Positions 1-4,847 of a stretch of 8,270 bases of DNA are shown in pieces (position 1 is the first letter of the stretch; every line of letters starts with the position of its first letter). This stretch comes from Prevotella sp. UBA7594. GTDB lineage: Bacteria; Bacteroidota; Bacteroidia; Bacteroidales; Bacteroidaceae. Made by a program: the position numbers and the translations under genes. The notes under the pieces were generated by a model. It was not told the origin of the DNA. It saw only the letters and a list, made by a program, of their open reading frames with translations, and made no database searches. Location of the stretch: NCBI GenBank assembly GCA_002490315.1, contig DLKG01000055.1:59359-67628 (forward strand), written 5' to 3'.

Positions 1-20
1 TTAAGAAGTTAAGGAGTTAA
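1..20. repeat. Left arm of 20-bp perfect inverted repeat
   Basis: The first 20 bases, TTAAGAAGTTAAGGAGTTAA, are an exact reverse complement of 439-458. The right arm lies inside the tandem pyrimidine-rich array at 433-515, so this arm is probably a single, oppositely oriented copy of the same 16-17 bp unit. Together the arms bracket about 420 bp of repeat-rich non-coding DNA. The repeat may continue beyond the window edge. Confidence 0.8.
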
Positions 21-55
21 GCCATTACCATTTGCTACTACATAACATATGGCTT
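19..55. repeat. Palindromic intergenic unit, copy 1
   Basis: This unit starts AAGCCATTACC and ends ACATATGGCTT, so its ends (AAGCCAT and ATGGCTT) are inverted repeats of each other. A second copy in the same orientation lies at 395-432, at roughly 85% identity by eye. The two copies flank the inverted-repeat element at 104-397. Here the inner hairpin seen in copy 2 is degraded. No coding function is visible. Confidence 0.6.
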
Positions 56-103
56 TAAATTTTTATTACGTTTAACCTCTTGATTCCTCTAACTTCTTGT
101 TCC

Positions 104-397
104 CTTTGAGGGTGTGTCAAAAGGCAAACAATACGGGCCACACTCAGCTTTGCCGCTTGACTTAGCAAGGAAGGACAAAAGCCTCTCATAGCCAATGCTT
201 TTGCCCTTTCAGGGCGTGCTGCTCATACTCTGCATTTTCCCAGGGCGATGCCCTGGGCTATGGGCTTATTGGGCTTTCAGCCCGCATTGTTTGCCTTTTG
301 ACACACCGCCCTGTGAAATATTTGCCTATTCTTGCGAAGGCAAGCGGCAAAGCCGAACGCGGGGCACATTACTTATTGTTTTGACACGCCCTCAAAG
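104..397. repeat. Composite inverted-repeat element, possibly MITE-like
   Basis: This is a gene-free block built from inverted repeats. Bases 104-122 (CTTTGAGGGTGTGTCAAAA) pair with 379-397 with one mismatch. Bases 111-132 pair perfectly with 286-307 over 22 bp. Bases 147-159 (GCTTTGCCGCTTG) pair perfectly with 341-353. Since 111-122 can pair with two partners, the block looks like a nested insertion or a partial inverted duplication. Three short GC-rich hairpins sit at 203-215, 239-257 and 271-283. No transposase is encoded, and no clean target-site duplication is visible at the 104/397 edges. A non-autonomous mobile element or a family of intergenic palindromes would both fit. Genome-wide copy number would decide. 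Confidence 0.55.
203..283. repeat. Cluster of three GC-rich hairpins
   Basis: There are three consecutive perfect hairpins: GCCCT-TTC-AGGGC at 203-215, CCCAGGGC-GAT-GCCCTGGG at 239-257, and GGGCT-TTC-AGCCC at 271-283. All have 3-nt loops, two of them TTC, and the stems share a GGGC/GCCC core. They lie within the inverted-repeat element at 104-397. None is followed by a T-tract on either strand that would make it a canonical terminator. Confidence 0.65.
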
Positions 398-432
398 CCA
401 TTACCCCTTTGCTTACGCAAAACATATGGCTT
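395..432. repeat. Palindromic intergenic unit, copy 2
   Basis: This is the second copy of the unit at 19-55, in the same orientation. It folds well: AAGCCAT (395-401) pairs with ATGGCTT (426-432), and an inner TTTGC-TTAC-GCAAA hairpin occupies 408-421. Its left end overlaps the end of the 104-397 element, and its right end runs directly into the tandem array. Confidence 0.6.
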
Positions 433-515
433 AACTTCTTAACTCCTTAACTTCTTAACTCCTTCTACTTCTTAACTCCTTCAACTTCTTAACTCCTTCA
501 ACTTCTTAACTCCTT
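433..515. repeat. Tandem 16-17 bp pyrimidine-rich repeat, five copies
   Basis: Five head-to-tail copies of (C)AACTTCTTAACTCCTT begin at 433, 449, 465, 482 and 499. The first two are 16 bp and the rest 17 bp. Each unit is itself two related 8-mers, AACTTCTT and AACTCCTT. Read on the minus strand, the direction of the adjacent gene, the array is AAGGAGTT(G/A)AAGAAGTT, with a Shine-Dalgarno-like AAGGAG in every copy. It begins within a few bases of the Omp85 gene's stop codon (522-524). A single diverged copy follows the upstream gene's stop at 1787-1800, and degraded copies are visible around 72-103. Confidence 0.85.
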
Positions 516-521
516 CAACCA

Positions 522-1763
522 TTAGAACGCTTCATTGATGTTGAAGATAAATCCACTCTGTCCCGACTTGCCTAATCCGTAGTCGAGGCGAACGTTGACA
601 TTCTTCTTAAACTCCCAGCGGTATCCCAAACCGTAATTGGGCAGAATGTGTGACATCTTGAAGTCCTTGAAATTGGGGAACACCGTTCCGGCGCCCACCC
701 ATACGACGATGCCGTTGCGTCGCCACACGTGCTGGCGCAGTTCTATCTGCGCCTCCACCTTGTGTTTGTCGCGATAGCGTCCTTGATAGTAGCCTCGCAT
801 GGAATAGCTGTCGCCGAGCTGTGCGAGCATCGACCATTCGGTGGTGCCGAAGTTGAGCTGCGTGCGGAAGTCGCCGGCGAGCGTTGCGCCGCGCCAAACG
901 GGCACATAGCCGTCGATGCGGAAGTCGGTGGTGGCAGTGAGATGCTTGTTGGCGAGGAACTCCGGACGAACAAGTTGCTGGAATGAGACGTACATTCCTC
1001 GCTTTGGAGCCGTGAGATTGTCGCGCGAGTCGTAGATGGCGGTAAGGCCTACGCCGAGGTTGAACGTCGAGTGGCGTTCGCCCTGAAGCAGTTCCGGATT
1101 GTGAAACTTGCTGCCATACACATAGTCGAGCGCCACGGTGGGACCGATGAAGAAGTCGTTGGCTGCACGGAAGAGCCAACTTGCTTTCGCCTGCGCCTGC
1201 CAGCGGTTCATCTTGCTCTTGTTGTCGTTGTTGTCGCCCATCTCGTAGCCCAGTCCCCAGATGTAGCAGGGGAAGGAGTAGAAATAGAGCGTGTAGTCGA
1301 TGCGGTGGCTGTCGTGCGGGAATTTGTGGGTGCCACGCACGCCGAGCATATAGAAGCCGACGGTGGAGACGTCGCCGAAGAGCGACACGTTGCTGGGTGC
1401 CGAGAGCGAGTCGGAGGGGTCGGAGCGGTAGAGTCCGGCAGCCACGAGTCCTATGCCGAGCTTGGTGTCGGTGCTATAGTGTGGGCCGCCGATGATGCTG
1501 AAGTCGAAGCGCTTGTTTTTCTTCTCCTTGTTGGCATCGTTGAAGTAGTCGAGGAAGCGCTTGAAGAATCCGCGCTTCTTCGCTGTGGGCTGCGCCATGC
1601 TCGCCGTTGTGCTGTCAGTAAGGCTGGAAGTTTTGCCGTCTGCCACGCTGTCGGCAACAGTTAAAGTTTTGCCGTCAACGATGCTGTCGGCGCGCTCTCC
1701 CGCCAAGGTCGACATGGACATGAGCAGGAAAGCGGCGAGTATAATAAGGGTGCGAGGTCTCAT
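522..1763 (-). CDS. POTRA-less Omp85/BamA-like outer-membrane beta-barrel protein
   Basis: This 413-residue protein is predicted to sit in the outer membrane as a C-terminal Omp85 (D15/surface antigen) barrel. Residues 1-21 form a signal peptide. Residues 25-53 are a low-complexity linker with a 12-residue repeat (ADSIVDGKTLTV, then ADSVADGKTSSL). A basic stretch (62-84) precedes the barrel, which starts near RFDFSIIGGPHYS at 85. Family hallmarks are DSRDNLTAPKRGMY (245-258), matching the D-x-R-D-N segment common in BamA/D15 barrels, and SMRGY (321-325), equivalent to the loop-6 RGF/Y motif. The chain ends in Phe, as barrels recognised by the BAM machinery usually do. No POTRA domain fits before the barrel, so it is unlikely to be canonical BamA, which is about twice as long. 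The ATG lies 39 nt after the upstream stop with no promoter between, which implies co-transcription. The substrate or role is unknown. Confidence 0.85.
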   Translation of the reverse strand: MRPRTLIILAAFLLMSMSTLAGERADSIVDGKTLTVADSVADGKTSSLTDSTTASMAQPTAKKRGFFKRFLDYFNDANKEKKNKRFDFSIIGGPHYSTDTKLGIGLVAAGLYRSDPSDSLSAPSNVSLFGDVSTVGFYMLGVRGTHKFPHDSHRIDYTLYFYSFPCYIWGLGYEMGDNNDNKSKMNRWQAQAKASWLFRAANDFFIGPTVALDYVYGSKFHNPELLQGERHSTFNLGVGLTAIYDSRDNLTAPKRGMYVSFQQLVRPEFLANKHLTATTDFRIDGYVPVWRGATLAGDFRTQLNFGTTEWSMLAQLGDSYSMRGYYQGRYRDKHKVEAQIELRQHVWRRNGIVVWVGAGTVFPNFKDFKMSHILPNYGLGYRWEFKKNVNVRLDYGLGKSGQSGFIFNINEAF

Positions 1764-1786
1764 TATTTATATATATATCTGTTTTA

Positions 1787-1800
1787 GCTTCTTCACTCCT
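1787..1800. repeat. Single diverged copy of the AACTTCTTAACTCCTT repeat
   Basis: GCTTCTTCACTCCT matches 12 of 14 positions of the unit tandemly repeated at 433-515. It lies immediately after the stop codon of the PCMD gene. On the minus strand it reads AGGAGTGAAGAAGC, about 25 nt before the next ATG. That is too far away to act as an ordinary ribosome-binding site for that start. Confidence 0.45.
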
Positions 1801-1802
1801 CT

Positions 1803-2768
1803 TTAGTAAACGAGTCCTACGTTGTCCACCCAGAACGTGTTGCCTACGGTGCCCACGTAGGCTCCGCCATGGCTTGAGGAGAACTGCAGTACGATGTGCG
1901 TCGGCGTGGCGTCGGCAGGAGCCCATCCGGTTTCCTTCACGAGTACGCTCTTGCCCTTGGAGTTGCGGGCATAATCAGTGGAGCGGAGTCCCATGAGGGA
2001 GGCGTTGTAGAAGGATTTGCCGGTGATGTTGCCGTAGTGAATCTCGTAGGTGGCGCCGTTCACCCATCCGTTCGTTGACTTGCCGTACTTCACGACGACG
2101 GTGCCGACACGCTGTGCCGTGATGTTGCCCTTGGCGTCCTCATGACGCTTCTGGAGCAGGAGCAGCGCCACGCAGTAGTCGGGGCCTGCCACGGTGGTCA
2201 CCTTGGAGAAGCCTGTTTGGCGTATGCGGTTGGGTGTGCCTGGCACCTGCACGCGATAGTCATAGCGCAGAGCCTTCGGACGCTGCGTGAAGGGGATGCC
2301 GAAGTTGAGTGCCTTGGGGCCGTCCTTAGTGCCGGTGATGGGTTCGCGCATGTCACCGAGGAAGATGCTGCCGGCGGCGAGCACCTTGATGTTGATGAGG
2401 CCCAGCACCTTGCAGGTTTCGATGTGTGTCACCAACTTCGCGCAATGGCCAGAGCCGTGGTTGTCGCGGTAGACTGAGTTGTTGGTCTTCGTGATGCCCG
2501 ACACCTTCGCCATGACGTTGCTTGTGCCCCAGGGGGAGCCGCCGAGATTGGTGTAGGCTTTGTTGCCGGTGAGTGCGCGTGAGGGACCTATCTCGTAGAG
2601 GGTTTTATTGTGGCCGCCGATGATGGCCGATTCATGGATTTCGCGTGTCACCCATGTGTCGAAATTGCCATACTTGAACGGGACAAACTTGCCGTCGGCA
2701 AACGTGGATACGCTGCCACATACACTAAGCATTGCTGTGAACAGAACTTTTAAAACTGACTTTTTCAT
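1803..2768 (-). CDS. Exported PCMD-domain protein
   Basis: This 321-residue protein starts with a signal peptide (1-24, probable cleavage TFA|DG). The C at residue 17 lacks a good lipobox (LSVC), so a lipoprotein is less likely. The rest resembles the PCMD family (putative carbohydrate metabolism domain), found on Bacteroidetes surface and periplasmic proteins. Matching features are an early N-F-D-T-W segment (35-39), a central GIPFTQRPKAL segment (157-167) and the C-terminal SSSHGGAYVGTVGNTFWVDN run (297-316), which ends in a beta-strand near VGLVY. The family's biochemical role is not firmly established, and the carbohydrate link is only suggestive. It carries little beyond the single domain. 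It has its own promoter (2857-2887) and lies 39 bp ahead of the Omp85 barrel gene, suggesting an envelope partnership. The ATG follows an A-rich leader typical of Bacteroidota. Confidence 0.75.
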   Translation of the reverse strand: MKKSVLKVLFTAMLSVCGSVSTFADGKFVPFKYGNFDTWVTREIHESAIIGGHNKTLYEIGPSRALTGNKAYTNLGGSPWGTSNVMAKVSGITKTNNSVYRDNHGSGHCAKLVTHIETCKVLGLINIKVLAAGSIFLGDMREPITGTKDGPKALNFGIPFTQRPKALRYDYRVQVPGTPNRIRQTGFSKVTTVAGPDYCVALLLLQKRHEDAKGNITAQRVGTVVVKYGKSTNGWVNGATYEIHYGNITGKSFYNASLMGLRSTDYARNSKGKSVLVKETGWAPADATPTHIVLQFSSSHGGAYVGTVGNTFWVDNVGLVY

Positions 2769-2856
2769 CGTTTTTTCTACTTACTATTCTGAATTGTTGT
2801 TATGTCATTTTCAATAAGATACGATGACATTTCATACCTTTTTACCTTCAAGGCGG

Positions 2857-2887
2857 CAAAGTTAAATAAAAAAGGCAAATGCGAAAA
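2857..2887 (-). promoter_or_regulatory. Bacteroidota-type promoter for the PCMD-Omp85 operon
   Basis: On the minus strand, TAACTTTG at 2864-2857 matches the Bacteroidota -7 consensus TAnnTTTG exactly. TTTT at 2887-2884, three of four matches to the -33 TTTG, lies 19 nt upstream. The predicted start site near 2850 gives a leader of about 80 nt. The -33 region falls inside the stem of the preceding terminator, so the two signals overlap. The call rests on the consensus match only. Confidence 0.6.
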
Positions 2888-2919
2888 CTTTTTTTTGCTA
2901 AAAGTTTTCCATTTGCCTT
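2864..2919 (-). terminator. Intrinsic terminator of the S41 protease gene
   Basis: AAGGCAAATG (2872-2881) and GAAAACTTTT (2883-2892) pair perfectly with 2910-2919 and 2900-2909. This gives a 20-bp stem with one bulged base (2882) and a 7-nt loop. Read on the minus strand, the hairpin is followed at once by TTTTTTATTTAA, a good U-tract. It starts about 80 nt after the protease stop codon, so it should end the upstream transcript before the PCMD promoter. Confidence 0.85.
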
Positions 2920-3000
2920 AATATTTAATGTCCGTCAATGGCTTTTTGGATTAAACGGACAATTTCTGTGTACAAAAGACTATTCCCGTGTTTCCGATTG

Positions 3001-4563
3001 TCACTTGCAGATGATTTCCACTGCCTTGCACACGATGTGGTTAGACTCGTTGATAAGCCTGAAGTACTCGTTCATGTCCCAGATGTCGCGTGCCACGAGC
3101 GCCTTCAGTTGCAGGCGCAGTTGGGGCAATGTGCGCTTCATTTCCTCATCGTCGCGCGGCTTCACCTTGGCGCGTGCCGCCTCGGCGAAGATGCTGTCGA
3201 TGGCTTCCTGCGGGAAAGAGAAGTTCTTGCAGAAATCGTCGAAGGAGGGGTAGCGGTTTTTCAGTTCCGTGCGATGCTTGTCGACGTAATGGAGCGTGGC
3301 ATTGATGAGAAGGGAGCGTGCGGCAAGCTGTCGATGGAAGGCCGTGTACTGCGTCGTGTCGAGCGGCACGAAGACGTCGGGCATGATGCCTCCGCCGCCG
3401 TAGACGGTGCGGTGACGGCGCAGCGTGGTGTACTTGAGGGAGTCGGCGAAGTGGATGGAGTCGGCGGAGTAGAGCTCGCCGTGCTTGAAGCGCTTCTCGA
3501 TGTCCTGCGCGTAGTCTTCCTTGTCGCCTTTCTCGTAGGGTTTCTGTATGCAGCGGCCGGAGGGCGTGTAGTAGTGGGCGACGGTGAGCCTCATCATGGA
3601 GCCGTCCTCAAACTCTATCGGGCGCTGCACGAGGCCCTTGCCGAAGGAGCGTCTGCCGACGACCGTGCCGCGGTCCTGGTCTTGTATGGCGCCGGTGACA
3701 ATCTCCGCAGCCGAAGCGGAGAACTCATTGACGAGCACGCACACCTTGCCCTTGACGAGCTTGCCGCCGCCCGTGGCGCGAAACTCCTGGCGGTTTTGCG
3801 AGCGTCCCTCGGTGTAGACGATGAGGTCGTTCTTCTGAAGAAACTCGCCAGCTATCCTCACGGCAGCCTGCAAGTAGCCTCCGCCGTTGTCCTGTAGGTC
3901 GAGAATGAGGTCGCGCATACCTGCCTTGGAGAGGGAGTCGACGGCTGTCATAAACTCGTCATAGGTGGTGGCGCCGAAGGATCCGATGCGTATGTAGCCC
4001 ACACGCGGGCGTATCATATAGTAGGCGTCGAGGGTGTGGACGGGAATCTTGGCGCGAGTGACGGTGAAAGAGAGCATATCGCTGACGCCACGGCGCTTGA
4101 CGCCGAGGCGCACCTTCGTGCCGCGCAGTCCGCGCAGTCGGCGCATGATGTCGGCGCGTGCCATCTTGACGCCGGCGATGGTGGTGTCGTTGACGGTGAT
4201 AATGCGGTCGCCGGCGAGTATGCCTACCTTCTCTGAGGGTCCGTTGGAGACGGGCTGTATGACGAGGAGCGTGTCGTCAGAGATGTTAAACTGCACTCCG
4301 ATGCCGTCGAAGGAGCCTTGCAGCGGCTCGTTCATTGCCTTTGTTTCCTTGGCGGTGGTGTAGGAGGAATGGGGGTCGAGTTTCTCGAGCATTCCGCGTA
4401 TGCCGTCCTCGACGAGTTTCTGGTCGTCGACGCTGTCAACGTAGAGGTTGCTGATGGCAAGCTCGGCTATCTGGAGCTTGCGCAGGGGATTGGTTTTCTG
4501 AGCTGTTATTCCTATCACTGCAAGAAGCACGAGTGAGAGGATTATTGTTCTTTGATTTCTCAT
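3001..4563 (-). CDS. S41 family C-terminal processing protease (CtpA/Prc type)
   Basis: This 520-residue serine protease is probably periplasmic and anchored or exported by the hydrophobic segment at residues 6-20. S41 enzymes cut near the C-termini of envelope proteins using a Ser-Lys dyad. The order is an N-terminal helical region (about 24-75), a PDZ domain (about 80-160, with GIGVQF at 87-92 and AGDRIITVND at 117-126), and then the protease core. The dyad is visible as S284 in FSASAAE (281-287) and K309 in SFGKG (306-310). The 25-residue spacing equals that of E. coli Prc. GYIRIGSF and LDLQDNGGG (221-229) are standard core segments. The C-terminal 120 residues form a helical, charged extension. 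Length and motifs are complete. No clear promoter precedes it; upstream is the GC-rich repeat array, and downstream a strong terminator. The physiological substrate cannot be read from the sequence. Confidence 0.93.
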   Translation of the reverse strand: MRNQRTIILSLVLLAVIGITAQKTNPLRKLQIAELAISNLYVDSVDDQKLVEDGIRGMLEKLDPHSSYTTAKETKAMNEPLQGSFDGIGVQFNISDDTLLVIQPVSNGPSEKVGILAGDRIITVNDTTIAGVKMARADIMRRLRGLRGTKVRLGVKRRGVSDMLSFTVTRAKIPVHTLDAYYMIRPRVGYIRIGSFGATTYDEFMTAVDSLSKAGMRDLILDLQDNGGGYLQAAVRIAGEFLQKNDLIVYTEGRSQNRQEFRATGGGKLVKGKVCVLVNEFSASAAEIVTGAIQDQDRGTVVGRRSFGKGLVQRPIEFEDGSMMRLTVAHYYTPSGRCIQKPYEKGDKEDYAQDIEKRFKHGELYSADSIHFADSLKYTTLRRHRTVYGGGGIMPDVFVPLDTTQYTAFHRQLAARSLLINATLHYVDKHRTELKNRYPSFDDFCKNFSFPQEAIDSIFAEAARAKVKPRDDEEMKRTLPQLRLQLKALVARDIWDMNEYFRLINESNHIVCKAVEIICK

Positions 4564-4577
4564 TTTTTCTTTTGTTT

Positions 4578-4740
4578 AACTGGGAGAGGGGGCGCCTCGC
4601 CCCCGACCTCGCCATAAATTTAACTGGGAGAGGGGGCGCCCTCGCCCCCGATCTCGCCATAAATTAACTGGGAGAGGGGGCGCCTCGCCCCCGACCTCGC
4701 CATAAATTAACTGGGAGAGGGGGCGCCCTCGCCCCCGATA
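4578..4740. repeat. GC-rich hairpin repeat, four direct copies (A-B-A-B)
   Basis: Copies of a 43-44 bp unit begin at 4578, 4622, 4666 and 4709. Each starts AACTGGGAGAGGGGGCG and, except the truncated fourth, ends CTCGCCATAAATT. Each contains a 7-bp GC hairpin, GGGGGCG/CGCCCCC. In copies 1 and 3 (type A) the loop is CCT and the stem is followed by GACCTCG. In copies 2 and 4 (type B) the loop is CCCT, and copy 2 continues GATCTCG. The alternation implies that an A-B dimer of about 87 bp was duplicated. Copy 4 breaks off just after CCCCCGAT. The array starts 14 bp upstream of the protease start codon. No transposase or coding function is visible. Confidence 0.9.
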
Positions 4741-4780
4741 GATATTGCCTCTTTAGAGATTACGTATGTCATTGCAAACG

Positions 4781-4847
4781 TGTCGGGGGCGAGGGCGCCC
4801 CCTCTCCCAGTTATTTTGAGGCGAGGGCGCCCCCCTCTCCCAGTTAT
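4781..4847. repeat. GC-rich hairpin repeat, two inverted copies
   Basis: Two more copies of the unit at 4578-4740 lie in the opposite orientation. The first (4783-4813) is a perfect 31-bp reverse complement of 4708-4738, separated by 44 nt of unique sequence. The minus-strand transcript could therefore fold into a 31-bp hairpin. The second (about 4818-4846) is diverged, with six Gs instead of five and a broken CCCCC arm. Both have the 4-nt CCCT loop of type B. The TAA opening the last copy, on the minus strand, is the stop codon of parE. No T-tract follows, so this is not a textbook intrinsic terminator. Confidence 0.88.

Noticed and set aside
195..434. 79-codon open frame on the plus strand within the repeat block
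   Set aside because: It runs through the GC hairpins, the inverted-repeat arms and the palindromic unit. Its composition (many Cys, Pro and Phe) follows from those repeats, and it resembles no known protein.
433..515. CRISPR-like or iteron origin array
   Set aside because: The units are directly adjacent and pyrimidine-rich without spacers, and no replication initiator gene or DnaA boxes are present.
2929..2961. Second terminator or regulatory hairpin (TGTCCGT/ACGGACA)
   Set aside because: The stem is only 7 bp with a 19-nt loop and no T-tract follows. The adjacent 20-bp hairpin is a far better terminator.
2938..3897. 319-codon open frame antisense to the S41 protease
   Set aside because: The minus strand encodes an intact protease with its catalytic dyad. 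The antisense product looks like a compositional shadow.
4436..4660. 74-codon minus-strand frame reading through the GC-rich repeats into the protease start
   Set aside because: Its N-terminus is just the repeat unit translated twice (MARSGAR), and the rest is out-of-frame protease sequence. Nothing suggests it is translated.
4745..4782. Promoter for the S41 protease in the unique spacer between repeat copies
   Set aside because: A TTTG with a 19-nt spacer is present on the minus strand, but the would-be -7 box TAAAGAGG matches the TAnnTTTG consensus poorly.
4578..4847. CRISPR array
   Set aside because: Units are contiguous with no unique spacers of regular length, orientation changes within the array, and no cas gene is nearby.
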